Source: Thermoprotei archaeon ex4572_64
GTDB taxonomy: Archaea > Thermoproteota > Thermoprotei > Thermoproteales > Thermocladiaceae
Assembly: GCA_002254895.1 (NCBI GenBank)
Contig: NJDF01000031.1
Coordinates: forward strand, 1-9,422
Reading direction: 5' to 3'
Length of the DNA: 9,422 nt
Position 1 is the stretch's first letter. Every line of letters starts with the position of its first letter. Shown one piece after another: positions 1-5,921 of this stretch. A model generated the notes under the pieces. It made no database searches. It was not told the DNA's origin and saw only the letters and a list, made by a program, of their open reading frames with translations. The position numbers were made by a program, and so were the translations under genes.

Positions 1-718
1 GCTTTATAGGTAGTGGATAACCTCTAACAAATCTTAACTTTAAGTTAAGCTCACTAACGTAATCAATAAGTACTTTTGTATAATTTTCTATTCTTAAAGA
101 ACCAACACCAATATTTAAACTATTTCTCTTAGGAAATATCCATGCATAACCATACTTAATTCTAGTAAAGTCAAGGACTGCATAGTCTATGTGTGAATCT
201 TCAACATAGCTCATATAAGCTATTGCGCAATCTCTCATACATACATGATTACCTAAGAATTTTGCAGTTATTGAGAATGCACCATCAGCACCAATAAGTA
301 CTTTAGCTCTATAGATATCTCTTAAGCCTCTAACTATAACCTCATCACTTCTACACTCAATACTTACTATCTTGTCGAGCATAAATTCAACTCCCTGATC
401 TAGTGCGTGTTGAAGGAGATGCTTATCAAAAACCTCTCTAGAAACTGTTGTAATTATGGGTTCACTACTTACAAGCTCATAAACTCCCGAGTACGTTATA
501 AGATAAACTCTTTTACAATATTTCTCAACAATGCTGTCAATATCGATATCTAGACTTTCTAGAAGTTTTAGTGACTTTACAGTTAATCCACCACCACAAG
601 GTTTAAATCTTGGAAATTCTTGAAAATCTATAATTAAAGTCTTCAAACCTAGAAGTGAAGCTATGTAGCTTGAAGTAGAGCCGGCAGGTCCTGCACCAAT
701 TACTATCAAGTCATGCAT
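1..718 (-). CDS. Geranylgeranyl reductase family FAD protein (C-terminus cut off by window edge)
   Basis: An FAD-dependent oxidoreductase of the geranylgeranyl reductase family, which in archaea saturates the isoprenoid chains of membrane lipids or quinones. Translating the minus strand from ATG 718 gives 239 complete codons with no stop before the window edge. Seen in the protein: an N-terminal dinucleotide-binding GxGxxG (residues 8-13, IGAGPAG), the family stretch PRFKPCGGGL (36-45), the second FAD motif GADG (143-146), and the typical YGYAWIFPKR (189-198) followed by NIGVG (202-206). The C-terminal substrate half lies outside the window. The start is chosen because it overlaps the upstream glycosyltransferase stop as TAATG, which implies one transcript and coupled translation, and because the FAD motif begins a few residues in. 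The family is clear; the substrate (archaeal phospholipid, polyprenol or quinone) cannot be told from sequence. The pairing with a membrane glycosyltransferase would also fit a polyprenyl-phosphate carrier reductase. Confidence 0.9.
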   Translation of the reverse strand, partial: MHDLIVIGAGPAGSTSSYIASLLGLKTLIIDFQEFPRFKPCGGGLTVKSLKLLESLDIDIDSIVEKYCKRVYLITYSGVYELVSSEPIITTVSREVFDKHLLQHALDQGVEFMLDKIVSIECRSDEVIVRGLRDIYRAKVLIGADGAFSITAKFLGNHVCMRDCAIAYMSYVEDSHIDYAVLDFTRIKYGYAWIFPKRNSLNIGVGSLRIENYTKVLIDYVSELNLKLRFVRGYPLPIK

Positions 719-2286
719 TACCTAATCCTACTATTCATTAAGGCATACAGCATGAATACCACATTCATTAGTAAGTACATGGATAGTATGTAATTTTCAA
801 GAATTATAAAGGATACTGCTAAGGCTGTGAGAAGTAATGTTACTGTAAATTCAAGTACTAGATTTCCAGTTTTAGAGGATAGTACCTTAACGCCTTTAGG
901 TGTTGGTATCCAAGACCACTCTTTAAAAAGTGCTTTTAAAGTGCATATGAGAGCTGAGTATGACAAGGCAATACTCAGAATAGCACATCTACCTAGTGAG
1001 CCCGCAATGTCAATTATGGAGTATCCACACTTCTTACCGATAATTATTGAGTTAAAGAATATTCCAAAGGAGAGTAATGTAAAGATGATCTGTAGTGTAA
1101 GTATAGGTATAGGTGGTATAATAACGTTTAATAAATACGTAAGTATACTGATAACTATTGAGAGTGGTATAGCTGAGAGACTTGGATATTGTGTAAGCCA
1201 TAGAAAAGCGTCAATCTTCTCCCATAAACTTAAATTTCTAGACTTAACAATACTCTTCATGTAGTTTCTTAATGCCCACACACCATTAGCTAACCATCTC
1301 GCTGATTGAGATTTAAGAATAGTGTAGTTTGGTGGTACTTCAACATTTACGTAGATATTTGTAATTAAACCTATCTTGAAGCCTCTTAATCTAGCTCTAA
1401 TGCTTAAGTCAAGATCATCAGCTGAGCAGTTGCACCATCCATTTAACTGTTCAAAGACTCTTCTCTTCATAACTACATTACTACCACCAGCGATAGTGAA
1501 GCCTTTACAGAGAAATCTACCTCTTAAAAATAGTTCATTAAAGATATCATAAACAACTTTGAGACTTCTAGCTACTGATGTTGGTAATGTGACATATCCT
1601 CTCCAACTTGAAGATACAATATCATAACCATTATTTAGCAGGTTTATAGCTTCTATGAAGTAGTTTGGTGGTAATTTAGTGTCTATATCTATGAAGGCGA
1701 GGATTTCACCCTTAGCATAGTTAACCGCATAGTTATATGCTAAACCTCTATAGCCTATAGGTTCTCTATTTAGTAACTTAACGTTAAGTCCAAGCTTTTC
1801 AGAAATAGATTCAACTCTACACTTAATCTTTTCAAAATAGTCTTTTGGATCGTCACTTACTATAATGATCTCAAATCTATCTCTAGGATAAATTACTGTA
1901 CTTAATCTTTTAATCATATCTTCAATAACCTCTATAGGCTCATTCTTGACAGGCAAGATTATAGATAAATAAGGATATCTAGGTAAGCTCAGTTTAACCT
2001 CTTTGTTGATACGTCTCGCTGCTTTAACTCCATAAAGATTAAGTGCACAGAGTTGAAGTATTATGAAGGTAAGTAATGCACCATAAAGTATGTAAGTTAC
2101 TAGAAGTATAGTGTAGAGATTCTTTGGCAGTTCTTGAAGTATGAGTCCGTAGGGATAATCACCTCTAAAGTATTGTGGTAAAAGTGCAATTATTGATCTG
2201 TACTTCTCAGTAATCATACTAACATTCTGTACTATTTTTTTAGTAACTACTGTGAAGTTGAGGTAATGATTAAACTCCTGATTCAT
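718..2286 (-). CDS. Membrane GT2 glycosyltransferase (cellulose-synthase-like)
   Basis: A 522-residue membrane-bound family 2 glycosyltransferase that would transfer sugar from an activated donor on the cytoplasmic face to a lipid or glycan acceptor. One membrane helix is predicted at about 57-82. The GT-A domain follows at about 105-335: LSIILPVKNE (107-116), DD at 145-146, metal-binding DID (200-202), the acceptor/base segment DDLDL (290-294) and a QxxRW signature (Q327, R330, W331). Then come about five hydrophobic segments (roughly 369-391, 396-416, 433-453, 477-497, 499-517), with WIPTPKG (459-465) between them. The order D, DxD, (E/D)D, QxxRW, membrane helices, TPKG is that of processive synthases such as cellulose and hyaluronan synthase. 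Processivity and sugar identity are not shown. The gene is first in a minus-strand operon, has its own TATA box at 2314-2321, and shares one base with the reductase gene. Confidence 0.88.
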   Translation of the reverse strand: MNQEFNHYLNFTVVTKKIVQNVSMITEKYRSIIALLPQYFRGDYPYGLILQELPKNLYTILLVTYILYGALLTFIILQLCALNLYGVKAARRINKEVKLSLPRYPYLSIILPVKNEPIEVIEDMIKRLSTVIYPRDRFEIIIVSDDPKDYFEKIKCRVESISEKLGLNVKLLNREPIGYRGLAYNYAVNYAKGEILAFIDIDTKLPPNYFIEAINLLNNGYDIVSSSWRGYVTLPTSVARSLKVVYDIFNELFLRGRFLCKGFTIAGGSNVVMKRRVFEQLNGWCNCSADDLDLSIRARLRGFKIGLITNIYVNVEVPPNYTILKSQSARWLANGVWALRNYMKSIVKSRNLSLWEKIDAFLWLTQYPSLSAIPLSIVISILTYLLNVIIPPIPILTLQIIFTLLSFGIFFNSIIIGKKCGYSIIDIAGSLGRCAILSIALSYSALICTLKALFKEWSWIPTPKGVKVLSSKTGNLVLEFTVTLLLTALAVSFIILENYILSMYLLMNVVFMLYALMNSRIR

Positions 2287-2313
2287 TATGTCTAGTAGAT
2301 CTGAACTTCTTGA

Positions 2314-2321
2314 TTTTTAAG
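2314..2321 (-). promoter_or_regulatory. TATA-like box for the glycosyltransferase-reductase operon
   Basis: On the minus strand the sequence reads GAAACTTAAAAATC, a purine/A-rich BRE-like stretch followed by CTTAAAAA. The box centre is about 31 nt before ATG 2286, so transcription should start within about 5 nt of the ATG and the mRNA would be nearly leaderless. No Shine-Dalgarno sequence is seen before the ATG. Confidence 0.5.
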
Positions 2322-2372
2322 TTTCTTCATAGGTAACTATTTTCAATTCCTAAGAGCTCAGTGGAGAAATAG

Positions 2373-2380
2373 TTAATAAA
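2373..2380 (+). promoter_or_regulatory. TATA-like box for the GltB1-GltB3 fusion gene
   Basis: GGAGAAATAGTTAATAAAC contains a BRE-like GAAAT followed by TTAATAAA. Its centre is about 28 nt before ATG 2405, which predicts a leaderless transcript. Together with the minus-strand box at 2314-2321 it makes a compact divergent promoter region with box centres about 59 bp apart. Confidence 0.5.
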
Positions 2381-2404
2381 CTAAGAGATAGTTCTAGGTC
2401 AGGC

Positions 2405-4480
2405 ATGACTTTAACTTTAAGTAGAGACTTTGCAGTCTGTGGGGTTCTCGGCATTTTAAGAAAGGAAAATGCACCGAGAGTTAAAGGCTTAACTGCTTTT
2501 GAAGCTATCAACATTGTCAGATTTAGAGGTAGCAGAATGGGTGCTGGATATGCACGATTTGACTTTACAAACCCATCAAGACATTACAAACTTGGACTCT
2601 TCCTTATTGATAAGGAGCTTCTCAGTGATGTTATTCATGAATTTGAAAGTAGAGGTATGAATGTTGAGAGAGCAGAACTTATCGCAGATACTGGAAAAAT
2701 ACTTGACTATAAGCTACACGTAGATGTTGATAATTATGAACTACTTGAAGAAACTATACATGAAATTAACTATAAGTTGTGGATTAGTGGAAAGTTAGGT
2801 AGAGTATACTATTGGAGTAAGTACTTGGAAGTATATAAAGGAGTAGGCTATCCTGATGATGTAGCCAAACTCTACAACATCTACAACCTTGAAGGTGATT
2901 TATGGCTTGCCCATACAAGACAACCAACAAACTCGCCAGGCTACTATCCGTACTGGTCTCATCCCTTCTCTGCAGGTAATGTTGCTGTTGTTCATAATGG
3001 CGATATTAGCTCTTTTGGTTCAAATATGAACTTTCTAAGATATTACGCTAACGTTAAAAGCTTCGTTGGTACAGATAGTGAGGTAGTTGCCTTAATCTTT
3101 CATCACTTAATGAAGCGTGAGAAGCTTGATCTTAAAAAGATAGCTCTAATAATTGCAAATCCACCTATAAGTGAGGTAAGTATTGAAGAGCAAAAACTAC
3201 TCTACACATATAGAGGAGCTAGACTTGACGGACCCTACACTTTAGTTATCGGCGTTGTTACTAATGAAGACATCTACTTAATAGGCATTGCTGATCGTGC
3301 AAAACTTAGACCTGTAGTTCTTGGTGAAGATGAGAACTACTACTACGTGGCTAGTGAAGAAGCACAAATTAGATGGATAAGTCCTGAAGCTAAAGTGTGG
3401 ACATTGAAGCCAGGAGGCTTCTTTATAGCCTCTATGAAGAGAGGAATTATAGAGCTTGGTAGAAGTTTAATAGATGTTGAATTGTTCTTCAATGAGACTA
3501 ACAGAGAAGTAATACCAAAGATGATTAAGAAAGTAAATGTTCATGATAGAGATGTAATAGATGCTCGTGGACTAAGTTATAAAGAGCTCAATGAGAAAAT
3601 ACTTGAAAAAGCACTTAATGGTGAAAAAGTAATCAAGGTCATTAACGTTTACGGTCAAAGATTTATAGGTGTAAATCTACCGAGATATGGAATTAAAGAC
3701 ATAACTATCGAACTATATGGAGTGCCTGGAAATTGTTTAGGTAATCTTAATCACGGTATAGAATTTATTGTATATGGTGATGCTGAAGATGATGTTGGAG
3801 ATACCATGCATGATGGTAAGATAATTATTCATGGAGATGCACGTGATGTTCTTGGACAAACACTACAAGGAGGCTACATCTTTGTTCGCGGAAATGCAGG
3901 TAATAGAGTTGGCATACAGATGCGTGAATATAGACATAAAAGGCCATACCTCATCATTGGTGGTAGAGTTGATGATTATCTAGGCGAATATATGGCAGGT
4001 GGTGTACTTATAGTTCTTGGATTAAATGCTCTCTTCAAAAATGTAAATGTAGAATTTACAGGAAACTTTGTAGGTACAGGAATGGTTGGTGGTAGAATCT
4101 TCATTAGAGGAAAGTTATCACCAAGTAAGATTGGTCTACATCCACCACGTGAAGAATTACTGGCCTTTCTATCATCATTAATTGAGGAAGGTTATCTACC
4201 TCAAGAACTTGCAGCTGAGACAGACCTTGATTTAGATGCCATTAAGAGTAAGGCTAAACTTTTAGGTAATGATTATGTGTTAAAGTTATCTAAGAAAATT
4301 TTTGAAGGAGGTCACATACCTAGACCTGTAAGTGAGTATAGAGAATTAAATGAGGAAGAAGTTAAAGAATTAGAACCAGTACTTCAAGAATATGTAAAGT
4401 ACTTTAACTTTAACTCAGATCTTGTGGATGAGTTATTAAGTCTGAAATACACTATCATTAAGCGTGGAGAAAAGAAGTGA
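2405..4480 (+). CDS. Fused class II glutamine amidotransferase + GXGXG protein (GltB1-GltB3 type)
   Basis: This 691-residue protein joins two of the three parts of glutamate synthase large subunit. Residues 12-345 form an Ntn-type glutaminase: Cys12 in CGVLGIL is the expected nucleophile, with HTRQPTNS (170-177), WSHPF (184-188), the oxyanion-hole segment HNGD (197-200) and GTDSE (222-226). Residues about 410-585 form the GXGXG beta-helix, with repeated turns such as GVPGNCLGNLNHG, GDAEDDVGDTM, GDARDVLGQTL and GNAGNRVGIQM. The central FMN/iron-sulfur synthase domain (GltB2) is absent and not coded anywhere in the window, so it must be supplied in trans if the protein acts in glutamate synthesis. 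A related three-part enzyme, N-methylglutamate synthase, uses the same domains; that alternative is noted because methyltransferase genes lie downstream. The start gives an 11-residue sequence before Cys12, which would have to be removed to free the nucleophile. The tail after 585 is helical and charged and unassigned. Confidence 0.85.
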   Translation: MTLTLSRDFAVCGVLGILRKENAPRVKGLTAFEAINIVRFRGSRMGAGYARFDFTNPSRHYKLGLFLIDKELLSDVIHEFESRGMNVERAELIADTGKILDYKLHVDVDNYELLEETIHEINYKLWISGKLGRVYYWSKYLEVYKGVGYPDDVAKLYNIYNLEGDLWLAHTRQPTNSPGYYPYWSHPFSAGNVAVVHNGDISSFGSNMNFLRYYANVKSFVGTDSEVVALIFHHLMKREKLDLKKIALIIANPPISEVSIEEQKLLYTYRGARLDGPYTLVIGVVTNEDIYLIGIADRAKLRPVVLGEDENYYYVASEEAQIRWISPEAKVWTLKPGGFFIASMKRGIIELGRSLIDVELFFNETNREVIPKMIKKVNVHDRDVIDARGLSYKELNEKILEKALNGEKVIKVINVYGQRFIGVNLPRYGIKDITIELYGVPGNCLGNLNHGIEFIVYGDAEDDVGDTMHDGKIIIHGDARDVLGQTLQGGYIFVRGNAGNRVGIQMREYRHKRPYLIIGGRVDDYLGEYMAGGVLIVLGLNALFKNVNVEFTGNFVGTGMVGGRIFIRGKLSPSKIGLHPPREELLAFLSSLIEEGYLPQELAAETDLDLDAIKSKAKLLGNDYVLKLSKKIFEGGHIPRPVSEYRELNEEEVKELEPVLQEYVKYFNFNSDLVDELLSLKYTIIKRGEKK

Positions 4481-4494
4481 GAAGATAAAAACTT

Positions 4495-5268
4495 ATGAAG
4501 ATATACATTACTAGTTACGATCTAGAATTAACGTTCTATCCAAGCTTCATCATTACAATGTTTAAAAAAGTAAGTAATTATTATTGGATTAAAAGTTATG
4601 GATATTTTAAAGGCCTTATCGTTAAGCAGATCGGCGATGTTTTAGAGATTGAAGGTTGTAATAATAGTGAAGTTATTAGTAAGTTTCTAGGTATTTGGTA
4701 TGAACCTGAGAAATTCATCATCAACGTAACTTCAAGTCTTAGAGATAATACAAATGTTATTAGATGGGTACAGAAAATTCTTCAACTATGTAATGAAGAT
4801 GTTAAGGAGCTTAAAAAGATCAACATTGAGTATGTAGGTAAAAGTTATCAATTAAAACAGCTTGTAGAAATCATAGATCAATACTTTAACGTTAAGGAGG
4901 ATAAAGACATATGGAATCTCAGAAAACAATTACTTAAACTAAAATTTGTAGGTCCTAAAGTTGTAGATGCGTACTTACTCTTTACAGGAAAGAGTACCTT
5001 CATTGCTCCAAGTGATAAACATTATGTGAGATTCAGTAAGAGAATTGGTCTCTTTAAATACTCAACACTTCCCGATAAGAAATATTGCTTAAAGTTTACA
5101 TGTGAAGACTGTCCAAAAAGTCATACATGTCTTACAGGTCTCAGTTATAAACATCTCAGTAATTTGAGCTCGTGGATTCAGACTGTGAGTTACGTATATG
5201 ACAGAATGTACTGTAGTAGAGGTGCGTGTAAAAAGTGTGAATTACAGAAAATCTGTAAATCATGTTAA
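4495..5268 (+). CDS. OGG-like HhH-GPD DNA glycosylase/AP lyase with two cysteine clusters
   Basis: A 257-residue base-excision repair enzyme, probably removing oxidised purine such as 8-oxoguanine and cutting the backbone as a lyase. The N-terminal ~75 residues resemble the beta-rich N-domain of OGG1/AlkA proteins (for example FKGLIVKQIGDVLEIEG, 38-54). The helix-hairpin-helix is LKLKFVGPKVVDAYLLF (147-163), with the probable Schiff-base lysine K155, and D174 in APSDKHYVRF is the probable catalytic aspartate. The 19-residue K-to-D spacing equals K249-D268 of human OGG1. Unusual are two cysteine groups: C198, C203, C206, C212 (C-x4-C-x2-C-x5-C) and C240, C245, C248, C254, C257 (the same pattern plus x2-C). 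These recall the iron-sulfur loop of endonuclease III, but could bind zinc. It lies 14 nt after the GltB1-GltB3 gene with no TATA box at the right distance, so it is probably cotranscribed. The exact base preference is not known. Confidence 0.75.
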   Translation: MKIYITSYDLELTFYPSFIITMFKKVSNYYWIKSYGYFKGLIVKQIGDVLEIEGCNNSEVISKFLGIWYEPEKFIINVTSSLRDNTNVIRWVQKILQLCNEDVKELKKINIEYVGKSYQLKQLVEIIDQYFNVKEDKDIWNLRKQLLKLKFVGPKVVDAYLLFTGKSTFIAPSDKHYVRFSKRIGLFKYSTLPDKKYCLKFTCEDCPKSHTCLTGLSYKHLSNLSSWIQTVSYVYDRMYCSRGACKKCELQKICKSC

Positions 5269-5284
5269 CTTCTCTGAATAATGC

Positions 5285-5292
5285 ATTTAAGT
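5285..5292 (+). promoter_or_regulatory. TATA-like box before the corrinoid protein locus
   Basis: ATTTAAGT with its centre about 25 nt before ATG 5313, after the end of the glycosylase gene. The spacing matches the other probable leaderless promoters in the window. This supports ATG 5313, rather than ATG 5401, as the place where translation of the corrinoid locus begins. Confidence 0.35.
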
Positions 5293-5312
5293 ATTCATAG
5301 CTTTAACTAACT

Positions 5313-5465
5313 ATGCTTAACGACTTAGAGCAATTTAAAGACTGCATAGTTAATCTTGATGAAAATTGCACATATAACTCTCTTGAAAAGTTGATCAAAC
5401 ATGTATCTGGTGAAGATATTCTTAGGAAGGCAATTGAAGCTATGGAAAGTAGAGACGAGAGGTAA
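5313..5465 (+). CDS. Short ORF, probable N-terminal part of the corrinoid protein in another frame
   Basis: A 50-residue reading frame from ATG 5313 to TAA 5463-5465. It reads MLNDLEQFKDCIVNL at the start and ends EDILRKAIEAMESRDER, a charged helical sequence. It overlaps the next frame (5401-5841), which lies one base ahead (+1). The end of this ORF joins naturally to GKGRIVIGTV of the corrinoid domain, as the last cap helix and hinge do in MttC/MtaC-type proteins. A TATA-like box sits at the right distance upstream, and an in-frame TAA at 5304-5306 rules out a longer N-terminus. Most likely it is the N-terminus of a frame-split gene. Sequencing error, a real mutation and programmed +1 frameshifting are all possible. 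It lacks the family cap motif (a GMxxVGxxFExG-like segment), so even the joined protein has only a rudimentary cap. It could also be an independent small protein. Confidence 0.5.
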   Translation: MLNDLEQFKDCIVNLDENCTYNSLEKLIKHVSGEDILRKAIEAMESRDER

Positions 5466-5841
5466 GGGTAGAATTGTTATTGGCACTGTTGAAGGTGATA
5501 TTCACAGTCTTGGAAAAAACTTAGTAATTACTATGCTTAGAATTGCAGGTTTTGAAGTCATTGATCTAGGTGTTGATGTGCCTTGTGAAAAGTTCATACA
5601 AGCTATTAAGGAGTATAAGCCAGATGTCTTAGGTATGAGTGCACTTATGACTACAACCATGATTAATCAGAGAAAAGTAATTGAAGAACTTAAAAGAAGA
5701 GGATTAAGAGGTGAGGTAAAGATTATTGTGGGAGGAGCACCTGTAACTGAGGACTGGGCTAGAGAGATAGATGCAGATGCATATGCGAGAGATGCTTTTG
5801 AAGCAGTTAGAAAAATTTCAGAACTCATTGAGAAAAATTAG
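5401..5841 (+). CDS. Corrinoid (B12)-binding methyl-carrier protein, MttC/MtgC-like, N-terminally incomplete
   Basis: The B12-binding Rossmann domain of a corrinoid methyl carrier, which accepts a methyl group on cobalt from a partner methyltransferase and passes it on. Numbered from ATG 5401: the base-off signature D33-I-H35-S-L-G38, in which H35 would be the lower cobalt ligand, the second motif S80-A-L82 in GMSALMTTTM, and GGAP (111-114) near the nucleotide loop. GFEVIDLGVDVP (50-61) is also typical. Family members of about 200-215 residues carry a four-helix cap of some 80-90 residues ahead of this domain; here only about 21 precede it, and the first ~20 (MYLVKIFLGRQLKLWKVETR) do not look like family sequence. 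The true N-terminus is probably the overlapping 5313-5465 frame, joined near 5461. The MttB-like gene lies 80 nt downstream, as expected for a cognate pair. The stop is TAG. Confidence 0.82.
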   Translation: MYLVKIFLGRQLKLWKVETRGKGRIVIGTVEGDIHSLGKNLVITMLRIAGFEVIDLGVDVPCEKFIQAIKEYKPDVLGMSALMTTTMINQRKVIEELKRRGLRGEVKIIVGGAPVTEDWAREIDADAYARDAFEAVRKISELIEKN

Positions 5842-5888
5842 CACATCTCCAGCATTACTTACAAAAATACATCTCCAATCTTGAGAAA

Positions 5889-5896
5889 TTCAAATA
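5889..5896 (+). promoter_or_regulatory. Possible TATA box for the MttB-like gene
   Basis: GAGAAAT followed by TTCAAATA, centred about 29 nt before GTG 5922. A better-looking CTAAATAA at 5909-5916 is too close to either candidate start. The gene may instead be read through from the corrinoid gene 80 nt upstream. Weak evidence. Confidence 0.25.
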
Positions 5897-5921
5897 GTTG
5901 GTAGAATTCTAAATAATCCTG

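Noticed and set aside
827..1264. 145-residue plus-strand ORF
   Set aside because: It lies wholly antisense to the glycosyltransferase, which has clear conserved motifs across the same bases; the plus-strand product resembles no family.
5347..5390. C/D-box-like TTGATGAAA as a possible sRNA
   Set aside because: No convincing D box at the proper distance and no paired C'/D' boxes; the motif falls inside the short ORF.
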